Positions 1 through 10,190 of a DNA stretch of 64,000 bases are shown in pieces. The position numbers and the translations under genes are program-made. Each line of letters begins with the position of its first letter. Position 1 is the stretch's first letter. This DNA comes from Euclidia mi (taxonomy: Eukaryota > Arthropoda > Insecta > Lepidoptera > Erebidae), in NCBI GenBank assembly GCA_944739405.2, contig OX123193.2:24045516-24109515 (forward strand), written 5' to 3'. The notes under the pieces were generated by a model that ran no database searches, was not told the DNA's origin, and saw only the letters and a list, made by a program, of their open reading frames with translations.

Positions 1-198
1 ATATTAGGAAAATTTGTCCGTTGGTAAAACTGATGAGAAATAATCAGCCAATCTTCTACCGACTTTTATGGCATGTAAAGTGGATGTAAATTCCATATTG
101 CAGTACATGTAGACTTAACAATTTCTCGTACTGTGGTAGCACCTAACAAATATTCAAATGATATTAATATGTATCACCTACATTTTTGGCAAATAAAC

Positions 199-226
199 TA
201 TTCTATTCTATTCTATTCTATTCTAT
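199..226. repeat. ATTCT pentanucleotide microsatellite
   Basis: Five tandem copies of TTCTA. The surrounding 1-440 stretch is AT-rich and shows no coding signal that I can support. Confidence 0.8.
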
Positions 227-542
227 GCTGTTGAAACTGGCGCCTGTCGCAAGATATCTGAAACAAATAAACTGTAAATTAATATCACATAATAATACAC
301 AAACATACATAAAAACTTGGCTCATAACAATATACAATTAATTTTTATTTCTTAATTAAATTATTGTTTTTATACTATTTAAACATTTATTTTCATTTAA
401 ACTTGTACAAAAAAGATGGAAAAATTTAAGAGCTTGTTTTTCTCGTGAGCTACGCGAGCAAAAATCCACCAAATCTGGTCAGGCCGCTAAATACAGAAAA
501 AAGTACAAATATTTTGACCAACTTTTATTCCTTGTCCCAAGC

Positions 543-701
543 ATGGACACTAGAGAGACCTCCGGAAATGCAGAGGCCATTGATTGCGAAGATTATAGTA
601 GGGATGATGATGAAGATGTACCACAGCGAATCCAACATCCCCAAAAGAAAAAAACTAAAGTAATGTCTTACGAAGAAAGGCTTCTAGAAATTTTAGATTA
701 A
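543..701 (+). pseudogene. Short acidic/lysine-rich ORF, possible MADF-type transposon protein end
   Basis: A 52-codon frame runs from ATG at 543 to TAA at 699-701. It has an acidic patch (DYSRDDDEDVPQ), a basic run (KKKTK), then SYEERLLEILD. This looks like the linker and tail of a MADF/Myb-type DNA-binding protein of the sort carried by insect Harbinger elements, but it is too short for a firm assignment. There is no partner gene next to it. Possibly just a repeat fragment. Confidence 0.25.
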
Positions 702-770
702 AAAAACCGGCCAAGTGCGTGTCGGGCCACGCGCAATGTAGGGTTCCGTAGTTTACCATAATGGCCATTA
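690..770 (+). repeat. 5' end of a dispersed repeat (CCGGCCAAGTGCG family)
   Basis: Starts ACCGGCCAAGTGCGTGTCGG and continues into GGGTTCCGTAG. It matches in reverse the far end of the longer copy at 32798-33455. Other pieces of the same family, with ACGGAACCCTAAAA ends, lie near 5100-5235 and 13690-13835. Confidence 0.55.
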
Positions 771-798
771 TTAATAATAACATCTGTTTCACATGGTA

Positions 799-1228
799 CT
801 AAAAACGGGCCCACATTGGGCGATGGTAACTGAAGAAAGAGTTATAAAACCCAACTCCACAGGGGAAGTTGGAAAAAATGTTATCTATCTGAGTACCACC
901 ACGTGTAGAGGCAAGCGGCGGTAATAAAGATTTATAACCTGCATTATGTAATACTTTGAATACCGCAGTATTGACATTACAGAGATAGTCTTCATTAAAA
1001 TCTCCAAATATTATGCAAGGGTTGTTATTTAGCGGTAAAAAACTCAAGTCAGGGCATTTACACGATCTATACAAAGCTATAATCTTCACATTGTTTAGTT
1101 CCAGAGGTACCGCTTCGCAGTGTTCACCTCTGACAGAGTCGCTGTAAACTTGCGGGTTACAACATTGATGATGATCTTTTGCCCATGCACATACTCCAAA
1201 ACCAGGGTTCGCAGAATACTGTTTAGGG
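799..1228 (-). pseudogene. AP-endonuclease-like domain fragment (C-terminal)
   Basis: The minus-strand frame stays open from about 1228 down to a stop just below 799. It shows endonuclease/exonuclease/phosphatase-fold motifs in order: GEHCEAVPL, KIIALYRS, CIIFGDFNED, STRGGTQIDNIFSN and SYHRPMW. The protein stops one residue after ARF, directly behind the last catalytic-type motif. LINE endonucleases sit at the N-terminus and are followed by reverse transcriptase, whereas Helentron-type Helitrons carry this domain at the C-terminal end, so a Helentron remnant is the better guess. There is no start codon or other domain; 5' truncated. The endonuclease call is good, the element class is inference. 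Confidence 0.55.
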
Positions 1229-1398
1229 CCATCTGACAGTAACGGCGCGCGGCTTTCGGGTGCTATTTATAGGCACGAGTTGCGCCCGCCCACTGAGCAC
1301 CGAACTAGCTAGGTACCTACTGCATGCACGCAACTGACTAAGGCACAAGCCGCAGAAGAAGTATCCTCTAAGACGACTGAGTGAGATATTTTATTTTT

Positions 1399-1557
1399 AA
1401 ACTAGCTGTGGCCGCGGCTTCGTCCGCGTGGAAGTCGGTATCCTTTAAGCACAGATTTAACAAACAAGAATTGTTCACAATTTGTTCTGTAGAATTAGCC
1501 TTTAAGTATCCCTTTCTGTGGCCTTGATAATGTAAAATAACATAACGATCGGTTGAT
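1399..1557. repeat. Dispersed repeat fragment with GCGG-rich head
   Basis: Begins ACTAGCTGTGGCCGCGGC, resembling the head of a common lepidopteran short repeat (compare 15310-15562, which starts with a similar GCGGTTTCATCCGCG block). It is interrupted at 1559 by the foldback element. Confidence 0.35.
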
Positions 1558-1558
1558 G

Positions 1559-3692
1559 GGTTTATTCCCATCCAGTAACACCCTAAAGTGTAACACTGTT
1601 ACTCGTTGGGAATTTTTTTCCCAACGAGTAACACCCTAAGTATATGTGTTACTAGATGGGAATAAAAAGTTGCATCGAGTAACAGATGTTACTTGTTGGG
1701 AAAACGCGCGGGTAAAGTATCCCAACGAGTAACAGTGCTAGTCGTTGGCAAAAGACGCGGGTAAATCATCCCATTATGTAATAAATACCTTCAGTTGTTT
1801 TTGCATATTATTTAATCATAATTATGTTTCAGTCTAATTAGTATTAATATGATTATACTACATAATCAAAGTTTTGTATATGATACATTTTAAGATGTAC
1901 CAAGACTACAAAACATCTAAAGAGATTTGTTTTGTTTGCTTGTTATTTCTAGGCCTGCACAATATTGCAAGATGATGAAATGTCTGCAGCTTTAAGAATA
2001 ATTAAATCTGCAAGCAATATCACCATGAATGTCGGAACCTATCTATCATCTTATTTAAAATCTATACCCTAGGAATAAAAGTTGTTTCGTGTCTGAAAAG
2101 GTCCAAAAATAAAGAAAAGACATTTAAACATTTTGTAACAAATTTAATAAAATTTAGAAAAACGTCATAGCTACAAAAAATTTAAATTGAAAAATTGAAG
2201 AATTTATTTTTGCTGGTTCATCTATGATTACCCAAAAAAACCACGGAGTTAACAAAATTTTGAAGTTCTTATCCAAAAACTAGACACTTGCAGCTACAGT
2301 TTCCTTTTTTTTGATTTCCTGTACGACTATTTCTCGCGAAGTTACGGCCTGTTGAAAATTGCCCAAAAATTTGTTTTTTTTTGATCCCTTAATTTTTTCC
2401 AGTAGTATATATTAAACTAAAAATAACTTATTGCATGGGTGAAATAAGTTATACTAAAAGTATTGCAAGTTGCTTATATGTTGAACGTTACATTGTATGC
2501 ATCACAACTTACTCATGAATAAAGGTATAAAATATCGATTAACTAATAAAATTAAAGTATAGGAAATACGTAAAATACACTAAGTAATTTACACGTATAT
2601 GTGGACAAGCAAATTAATCACAAGTCAGGCACACAACACACATTCGTTGGCAATAATGATCGTCAATAGTTACTCTGTTTATGTTTTATGTTGGTTACAT
2701 AATTTTGATTGTGATAGTTTTAGTTTTAGTTCCAGTAGATATCTATCAAAAACTTTGTACCGAATTTTATCAATATTGATTTAATTGTGATATTTGAATT
2801 ACTAGTCTCTAAGTTACTTTTAGTTTAGGTAATATACACTACTGGAAAAATTAAGGGATCAAAAAAAAATCCTAATTTTTGGGCAATTTTCAACAGGCCG
2901 TAACTTCACGAGAAATAGTCGTACAGAAAATCAAAATAAAGGAAACTGTAGCTCCAAGTGTCTAGTTTTAGGATAAGAACTTCAAAATTTTGTAAGTCCG
3001 TGGTCTTTTGGGTAATCATAGATGAACCAGCAAAAACAAATTCTTCAATTTTTCAATTTAATTTTTTTGTAGCTATGACGTTTTTTCTAAATTTTATTAA
3101 ATTTGTTACAAAATGTTTAAATGTCTTTTCTTTATTTTTGGACCTTTTCAGACACGAAACTACTTTTATTCCTAGGGTATAGATTTTAAATAAGATGATA
3201 GATAGGTACCTGTTCCGACATTCATGGTGATATTGCTTGCAGATTTAATTATTCTTAAAGCTGCAGACATTTTATCATCTTGCAATATTGTGCAGGCCTA
3301 GAAATAACAAGCAAACAAAACAAATCTCTTTAGATGTTTTGTAGTCTTGGTACATCTTAAAATGTATCATATACAAAACTTTGATTATGTAGTATAATCA
3401 TATTAATACTAATTAGACTGAAACATAATTATGATTAAATAATATGCAAAAACAACTGAAGGTATTTATTACATAATGGGATGATTTACCCCGCGTCTTT
3501 TGCCAACGACTAGCACTGTTACTCGTTGGGATACTTTACCCGCGCGTTTTCCCAACAAGTAACATCTGTTACTCGATGCAACTTTTTATTCCCATCCAGT
3601 AACACATATACTTAGGGTGTTACTCGTTGGGAAAAAAATTCCCAACGAGTAACAGTGTTACACTTTAGGGTGTTACTGGATGGGAATAAACC
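1559..3692. mobile_element. 2.1-kb foldback element with ~850-bp inverted arms
   Basis: The left arm (1559-2409) is nearly identical to the reverse complement of the right arm (2831-3692), around a loop of about 420 bp. Ends are GGTTTATTCCCATCCAG and its complement. The flanks carry a direct repeat GGTTGATG (1551-1558 and 3693-3700), or nine bases if the adjacent C is counted. Each arm holds several copies, in both orientations, of a GTTACTCGTTGGGAA motif near its outer end. No transposase is visible. Long inverted arms plus an 8-9 bp target duplication fit Foldback or Mutator-type elements; the class is inference. Confidence 0.8.
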
Positions 3693-3700
3693 GGTTGATG

Positions 3701-4257
3701 AAACTCACACTCATATTTAAGTTTCTTACTTACCTACTGTATTAGAAAAGTAGGTACCTAGTTGGTAACCTGTAGGTACTCGCCACCTAAATTTGTACTT
3801 GTAGCTCTTTCTTTTAATAAATACCTACCTACTACCTGGCCTGATCACATAATTATTAGTTAATTTGAAATCTTTGCACTCAAAAAGTAACACTTGAATA
3901 GTAATTAGTCTACTATGTAATATACCTAAGCTGTAATGGTGTGCAATAAAGAATACAGTATTCTACTCTACCGACCAGTTGCAATCCGACGCCGCGCCCG
4001 CCGCTTTCATTTTATTTGAAAACCGTAAACGACTCTAACAACTATTTGCAGCGCACTGTCTTTTGTTAGTTAAGTCACAGATAATATAATATAATCGCGA
4101 TAATTTTATCTACAACGCCTCTGTGTACACAAAGATGTGTACACAACATTTTTTGTGACGTTGTCCGGAGCGTGGACAAACAGTTTGCCACATAAAGTTG
4201 ACCATGCGAGAAACAGGGGCTCGTAAGATTCACGCCAGCAATTTTTAGCGTCTGCAC
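3701..4257. other. AT-rich spacer
   Basis: Many TAGGTA/TACCTA words typical of Lepidoptera. No gene, repeat pair or structured RNA recognised. Confidence 0.4.
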
Positions 4258-4556
4258 ATACATTGGTAACTATGTGTTTCAGACTCAATTTGGGCGGAAA
4301 TTTATTACAATTACTTTTCTAATATTTATATTGGTAGCGCTGGATCTTAACACCGACTTTTAATTTAGCCAGTGGTGCCATCTAGGGGCAAAAGTACCGC
4401 TAAAATTATAATATTTTAAGTAATACTAGATGGCACCTCTGGCAAAATTAAAAGTCGGTGTTAAGATTCGGCGCTGACAATATAAATATTAGAAAAGTAA
4501 ATAAAACAATATTTTGCCCAAATTGAGTCCGAATCACACAGTAATCAATGTGCATA
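4258..4556. mobile_element. MITE with ~130-bp inverted repeats
   Basis: CTCAATTTGGGC near 4284 pairs with GCCCAAATTGAG near 4520. Inside, CTTAACACCGACTTTTAATT pairs with its complement, so almost the entire element folds into one hairpin. Outer parts (ACATTGGTAAC / GTAATCAATGTG) pair with mismatches. No coding capacity. No clear target duplication seen. Confidence 0.65.
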
Positions 4557-4979
4557 TAAAAATAGAAAAATACTAGGTACGTATCCAGTTATGTATTGTA
4601 AACATAAAATGTGGTTTCCAAGATATACTACTACTATACATACGTAGTACCGTAGTACATTACATACCAAAGTACGTATATCTTTAAGATTAAGCCAGCG
4701 CTCCCAATGTAAAGTCACAGAAATAGGTATTTATAAGTAAACCGACGATTACTCGTAAACTAGTGATGTCTACTTAGCCGTGATAGTTTTCCTTTTAAAT
4801 TCGTTATATGTACTATATTTGTGATTTTTTTCACCTCTTCGAAATCAATAGTTTAGCCGGCAGAGGGGGGGGACACTTGAATCTAACAATTTTTTTCACT
4901 TCAAAGCTTGATATTTCACAAACCAATCACTTGATCGAAAAATGATTTGAGAATACTAATAGTATTTTTTTAAAACCTA

Positions 4980-5235
4980 TCCAATGATACCCCACATAAT
5001 GGGGTACTCAACCAAAAAAAAATTCAACCCCACTATATATGTAGGGGAGATACCCTTAAAAAAAATATTTTCCAAAATTTTATTCTACAGTTTTGTTGCA
5101 ATATTTTATGTCTATATTCATGTCAAATATCAGCTTTCTAGCACCAGGCGTCTTTGAGCTAGGCTGCGGACGGACAGACGGACGGACATGACGAAACTAT
5201 AAGGGTTCGTAGTCGACTACGGAACCCTAAAAACG
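4980..5235 (+). repeat. 3' portion of dispersed repeat (ACGGAACCCTAAAA family)
   Basis: Contains ATCAGCTTTCTAGCACC, a run of GGACGGACAGACGGAC, and the end ACTACGGAACCCTAAAAA. The same layout recurs at 13690-13835 and, reversed, at 32798-33455. Confidence 0.5.
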
Positions 5236-6186
5236 GTTGACTATAACAAGTTCATTGAGGCTGCGAGGTATAATAAAAGCAATTGTGATGACGATGACAG
5301 GGAATAGTTATTTGTGCAACAAGAGAGCAAAGTTGTTTTTTGTTTCGAGTGCTGATTTTGAGTCCCGAGCAAGTGAAGGATTCTATGATTGATTCACGAG
5401 CGTAGCGAGTGAATCAAAGTAAGAATCCTGAGCGTGGTGAGGGACTCAACAGCACGAGATACAAAAAACTTTGCTCTCGTGTAGCACACATAGCTTTTCA
5501 CCACAGCAGTGAGAACACATACTACTTAGGAGACATAGAAATGAACAGGAATAGATTGAATTCTGCATAATCACTTGTTGATTTAACTCTTCTGGTGTTA
5601 AAGTACAGTCATCATCGCTAGTTTCACTCATCTTTTTAGATTATTTTATATATTATTATAATTTAACACGTTACGCTATAGGTACCTACTGTATCAGCAT
5701 CAGCGAAATTTTTATTCCCGCTACTTTTTAAATCGCGTTTTAATACCGCGTCCCTGATGTTTATTTTTCAAATGTATCATTGTTGTAATTCTAAATAAAA
5801 ATGTATTGGTTACCTAAATACTAATTTTATACTATTAATTAGACTTATTTTTATTAAAATCCAATAATAAATTAAACATGTAAACAATAACATATAAAAA
5901 AAAACAAATATCTTTTTTTTTTGCATGGCCGTAGGTGTTTTCTTTGAGGTCGAATTCCAAAATCGAATTTCGAATTCGAAGGGGTTTGTTTTTTCACTCA
6001 CTTTTTATATGCATGTGAAAGAGACAGAGCACAGTAAAATTCGAATGTTTCAAATTTGTGGCTGAACAATGTCAATTCGTGGCACCGAAGATTGAAAAAT
6101 TAAAAAGCTACTTTGCCTCACGCTCGAATCAAAATCGCGTTTTGTTCACTGTTGTCTCGCAGCAAAAGCGGCATGTTTGAGCTGCT

Positions 6187-6751
6187 GTGGTGAAAAAACA
6201 TTTTTGTTTATCCTTGGTGCCATTGTTAAAAGCAGTCCCGGTGGAAAATAAGTTAGAAGTACAAATTAAAATTTTACAAATTTTTCAAGACGTACAGAAA
6301 CAAAACTCCCACAGTACCCAGCGAAATTATTCTCCTATGTATAATTCATCTACAAGTTACATAGAAAGTCCTCAAAATTACCGAATCAAACCCACGTATT
6401 GTGTCTCTACCTCAGTCGAGTACTCAAAACCAACTCCACATAGCTACAAACACTCAGCCAAATTCAATCCCTTCTTTTGTATCTATTCCATCTACAAGTC
6501 CTCATTTACAAGTCAATCCCAAATATTCTGTCTCTTTACCACCGCCACGGCCGAGTCCTCAAAATTACCTTCGCTTGGCTACGTACACACAGTCGAATTC
6601 ATCTCCTCCTAATCAAAACCCGGTACATTATGAAGACTCAGCCCCGAGTAGTGTTCAATCATATATTTCACAGTTTACACCTGATTCTCATGATGATTCC
6701 GAAGTTTATGATATTTGCCAGGAGAACAATATTACTATGCAAAATTATTAA
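6187..6751 (+). pseudogene. BESS-motif protein 3' end (Harbinger-associated MADF-BESS type)
   Basis: The first frame (6187 on) has HFCLSLVPLLKAVP followed by VQIKILQIFQDV, which has the hydrophobic spacing of a BESS motif. A second overlapping frame (6401-6751) continues with a Ser/Pro/Tyr/Asn-rich tail ending in QENNITMQNY. A frame change between the two is needed to make one protein, so this is probably a decayed copy. It converges with the Harbinger-type transposase piece at 6794-7125, the usual two-gene content of insect PIF/Harbinger elements with a MADF/Myb partner. Family call from motif, not from a search. Confidence 0.45.
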
Positions 6752-6793
6752 ATTAATCCTTACATTTAAAATTAAAATAACATTGTATTTTGA

Positions 6794-7125
6794 TTAAAAT
6801 AAACATCCTTTGAAATTATTTATTTTGTTTACGTACCTCAAAGTTACAGCGAGTCTTTCTTCAGCTGGCACAGACAATCTCAAGTTCGTATTTTCATATA
6901 TTAATGCAGGTCCTAAAGTACGAAGTAATTCATCAAAGCTTCTAACACTCATTCGGAAATAGCAAAAAAAATTATTTGGATGTTCTCGAAGTTTATAATA
7001 CATAGTATAGAACTTTCCACGTAGTAGCCTGTCACTCCAAAGGGGGTGTACCCAGTATTCTCTGCGCTTATTTTTCTCCTGAGTCTCATGAGTTCACAGA
7101 GAACGACCGTCTCTTCGAAATCCAT
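6794..7125 (-). pseudogene. PIF/Harbinger transposase N-terminal fragment
   Basis: Minus strand, beginning at an ATG at 7123-7125. One frame shift brings in the Arg-rich stretch ending REYWVHPLW, then NNFFCYFRMSVRSFDELL and PAEERLAVTLRYV. These are hallmarks of the HARBI1-type transposase N-terminus, ahead of the DDE catalytic domain. The catalytic part is absent, so the piece is non-functional. It sits tail-to-tail with the BESS-protein fragment on the plus strand. Confidence 0.65.
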
Positions 7126-7148
7126 ATCGGCAAATGACGCTAGGATTT

Positions 7149-7228
7149 CAAAAAAGTTTTGTCACTGTCATCCTTCGTGAGCGCACCTCACTTAGGTGAC
7201 GTGACGTGACGGTGACAAAATCTTTTTT
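7149..7228. repeat. Short inverted repeat
   Basis: AAAAAGTTTTGTCACTGTC (about 7150-7168) pairs with GACGGTGACAAAATCTTTTT (about 7207-7226) around a loop rich in GTGACGTGAC. It may be a terminal hairpin of the neighbouring Harbinger remnant. Confidence 0.35.
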
Positions 7229-7727
7229 GTCTTCGTGACAAAAGTCACCAGTGCGCGCTAGCTCTAAGACAGAAGCACAGAAGAATAACTGAAGCATGGA
7301 AGGAACGATATTTTTAAGAACAAATTGAATATAGCTACACTCTTCACTCATATGATAAATTAGAGTTGCCAGAAGAAGATGGCACTATGTTTGTCAGTTA
7401 GGGCTAAAGACAATTTGAACACAAATATCGTTACTTTTTAATGTAATAGTGACTGAACAAATCCGCTATCGATATCGATTAAAGTTTCAATATAGGTTCA
7501 AAATCAAACGGACTTGTAAAGTATATTATTTATATGTTATACATTTTAAATTCCGTAACTTTATGTCCACAGCAGTCAGAACGCTAGTTGATGGACAGTC
7601 TTTAAATAATTATTACACAAACTTGCATTTTTAAACTGAACTTATATATTTTTGTTTCAAATGAGTACTCAGTAGCACATAATCTTTCGAGGCGTTATTT
7701 TCTAATTTTCATGGTATTTTTCTTTAC

Positions 7728-7990
7728 GCATCAACAGCCTTTTCAAGTCCACTGCTGGTCTTTAACCTTCCGTGGTGGAGGTTTGGCCTACTATAATACC
7801 ACACTAGCCAGACGTATTCGTATAGGGTTTTATTTCGAGATTTCCTTCTCTTGTTTCGCTTAGTCGCCTCATACGACACCCTCGGCATAAATGTTTATTT
7901 ATACTTATTTATAGTCAGTTTTTCAGCTGTAATGAAAGCTGTAAATGGGATTAATAAATATTAAATAAATAAATCATCACCCCCTACTCT
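7728..7990 (+). repeat. Diverged dispersed repeat nested in P-like copy 1
   Basis: Contains CCACTGCTGGTC, TTGGCCTACTATAATACCAC, CGTATAGGGTTT and CATACGACACCC, an aged version of the family seen whole at 25441-25677. It interrupts sequence that is continuous in copy 2 near 29690. Confidence 0.45.
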
Positions 7991-8697
7991 CTCTCTAATC
8001 TCAATAACATATTTTTATTAGAGAAAGCAAATAATTAAGATAAAAGCAAAACTCATAGCTTAAGCATTATGATAACTGAGAATGGCATATCCAAATTAAT
8101 TTTTTACAAGGATAGGAGATAGTCGACATGGATTTTATCAAGCAAAAAACATAAAAATTTACTTAAAATAGATAAATCAGACAAAACCTTGAATAGTGCC
8201 CAAAGGTTTGTTATTAACAATAATCACTTTATTGAAATTTTCTCATTACATAGTGTAGGTAATACAAATGTATGTTTAAAAAATGTATGTGCGGGTTCGG
8301 ACACTTTTCGGTCATACATGTGACACACAGAATATTTAGAGAGAAAAAAATTGTGGCTAGACTAGCCCTTCGATTTTATCTTGGGATCGGCACATTATTA
8401 GTCCACTAGTCGAACATGAACAACCAAGTTTTGGTCTCTGGGTAGATGACATTTAACAAAATATCTTTCAAATGAAGATTCCCTTATTTTGATGCATATC
8501 CACTCAGTAGTCGTGACTATGAAAGCAGACAATTCTTATCAAACCTTCAAATTACTGTCCTTTAAATATTACTGTCTTTGTAAAGAAAGATCAGATTTTT
8601 TCTATAGGTGCATTAATTTATTTTGTAATATGATGGATTCTAACAAGCTTCGGAATTCATTACTGTTGCTGATAGTTTAAATAATAGCAAGTAATTA

Positions 8698-8848
8698 TTT
8701 AAGCACTCACACTGATATGTTTAGAAGGGAGGAGCCATTTGTCATTACTATAAAAACATTCCGCAGTAAAATGCTTGGAACAAATTCTATGGTGCTTTCT
8801 AGGCACCCAATTTTCTCCACGACATACTGCAGCAATCCACTTATTTTA
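8698..8848 (-). pseudogene. THAP zinc-finger fragment of a P-like transposase
   Basis: The minus-strand frame reads WIAAVCRGENWVPRKH, then HRICSKHFTAECFY and WLLPSKHISVSA, ending in TAA. The conserved Trp, Pro, Cys-x2-His and Phe of a C2CH THAP finger are present; the first two cysteines lie upstream and are not recoverable. THAP domains bind the ends of P-type elements. Position upstream of the C-terminal-type remnant, in the same strand, supports one deleted P-like element. Confidence 0.55.
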
Positions 8849-9236
8849 TAAATCTTTATCACGTGCACATATAATCTAAATAATAACGAGGTAAAAATAT
8901 GCGGTGGATAGACATATCGATAAGATTTTTTACAACACTTGAAAAGTCGATATAAATATTATACGACTTAATTCAAAATCATGATAGAACTGTTATAAAA
9001 GAAAAAATCACGAAGGTTATATAATTTGATGGCATAATATTGTCTAAATTGTATCTTACACGTCAGTTGACTGTGTTCAATTTGGGAGTACTAGGACGGT
9101 CTCTATGTATATTATCCAATCTCTTTGGACAGAAGACAGAAAAGAATCAATGACGTTAGCTATGACAGTAAAGAATATAAAATTATTAAAAAGTATTTAT
9201 GATGCAACTAAAGAGTCTGTAACATTCCTCCCGGCC

Positions 9237-9611
9237 TTAGGTCATTTGCTCTATAAGGCGGTGTGGCGGACGTACGGTCCTCTTGCTACGCCTCAACACC
9301 GGCGTCTGCTCGAGTGTTAGCGGTGAGGCGGCAGCGGCTTCAATTGCTGCTTGACTGATCGGAGTTGAACTGGCACGCGGTAGTAGATCATGTGGTGTTG
9401 AAAACGATGATCCAGTAGGTGTCGATGGTTCGATCTTACTATCTCGGTCGTTGATTGGTGACTGAGCCACACTTCCCTGTGGCCGTATGTGATCGGTGTG
9501 TCTGCGCTTCAAGACTCCTTCTGGAGTTCTCACCACATAAGAATACCGGTGTTTCCTCTCCTCTATTACAGCCGGTTTCCACTTATTTTCCAGTTTGGTA
9601 CGGATGTTCAC
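9237..9611 (-). pseudogene. Gypsy integrase C-terminal tail
   Basis: The reading starts around NIRTKLENKWKPAVIEERKH and continues with RTPEGVLKRRHTDHIRP, the SH3-like and basic tail that follows many gypsy integrases, then a Ser/Pro-rich end with RRSKRTVRPPHRL. It is separated from the preceding pol frame (ending at 9624) by a stop and frame change. It ends 12 bases before the LTR, as expected for the last part of pol. Confidence 0.65.
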
Positions 9612-9623
9612 TGCTTCCCCATT

Positions 9624-10190
9624 CTAGAAAATCGGGGTCTTTTGTTCAGATTCGATATTTGCTTGTAGATTTTTATAGCGCAATGTCCTTCTCATATTTG
9701 GCCTCACATTATCCAGTAAGCAGTTTAGCTGTCTGCCGAACATCATTTGGGCTGGTGACTTGCTTGTGGTAGTATGCGGTGTATTCCGATAAGAAAACAG
9801 GAAGTTTTGCAATCTACGCTTTTGGTTAGGTCGATCTGCTTCACTTGCGGCCATTCTTGTTTTAAAAGTTCGCTCCAGGCGCTCAGCCAATCCATTAGTT
9901 CTAGGATGATAGGGTGAAGATGTCATGTCGTACATTTCACACCATTGTAACCCGAAAAGCATAGGATCTGCCTTGTCCATAACTACAACAGGTAAAATCT
10001 TTTGTACGTTGTCTACTTCAACTGTTACGTCAGTTATACCTCTCGGTTTCTCAAAATTGCAATAAGCTTGTAGTTTCGGTCCCTTCATTAACGCCGGGGC
10101 TCCAATCTTTTTCCACAATTTTGTGGTAATTATAGAGTAGATCGATCTTGGGTCCCAATCCATCGTGCATTTTACCCCATTAATGGTCAC
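9624..10190 (-). pseudogene. Gypsy protease fused to integrase by internal deletion
   Basis: 188 codons. The first ~85 resemble a retroviral-type aspartic protease (MTINGVKCTMDWD... MLFGLQWCE), but the active-site DTG/DSG is replaced by DPRS. The frame then jumps directly into the end of an integrase core: SSPYHPRTNGLAERLERTFK, LFSYRNTPHTTTSKSPAQMM. The join removes the whole reverse transcriptase and RNase H, roughly 2 kb in a normal element, without breaking the frame. Overlaps the gag frame by four bases. Non-autonomous. Confidence 0.7.

Larger units (their letters stand above)
7276..8850 (-). mobile_element. P-element-like (THAP) transposon remnant, copy 1
   Basis: The outer end CACAGAAGAATAAC at 7276 and long stretches up to about 8690 match the copy at 28126-30518. 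The strand of coding is minus. A THAP-like zinc-finger piece lies at 8698-8848, and the region matching the copy-2 C-terminal coding segment lies near 8560-8670, so most of the transposase is deleted. A separate dispersed repeat (about 7728-7990) sits inside this copy and is missing from copy 2. Confidence 0.55.

Noticed and set aside
5446..5631. Cys-rich 61-codon minus-strand ORF
   Set aside because: No recognised zinc-finger spacing and no support from neighbours; it overlaps a dispersed-repeat-like stretch.
6187..6797. Three overlapping plus-strand ORFs as separate genes
   Set aside because: Only the BESS-type frame and its continuation make sense; the third is a shadow.
9455..9772. 105-codon plus-strand ORF
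   Set aside because: Antisense shadow of the gypsy pol frames.
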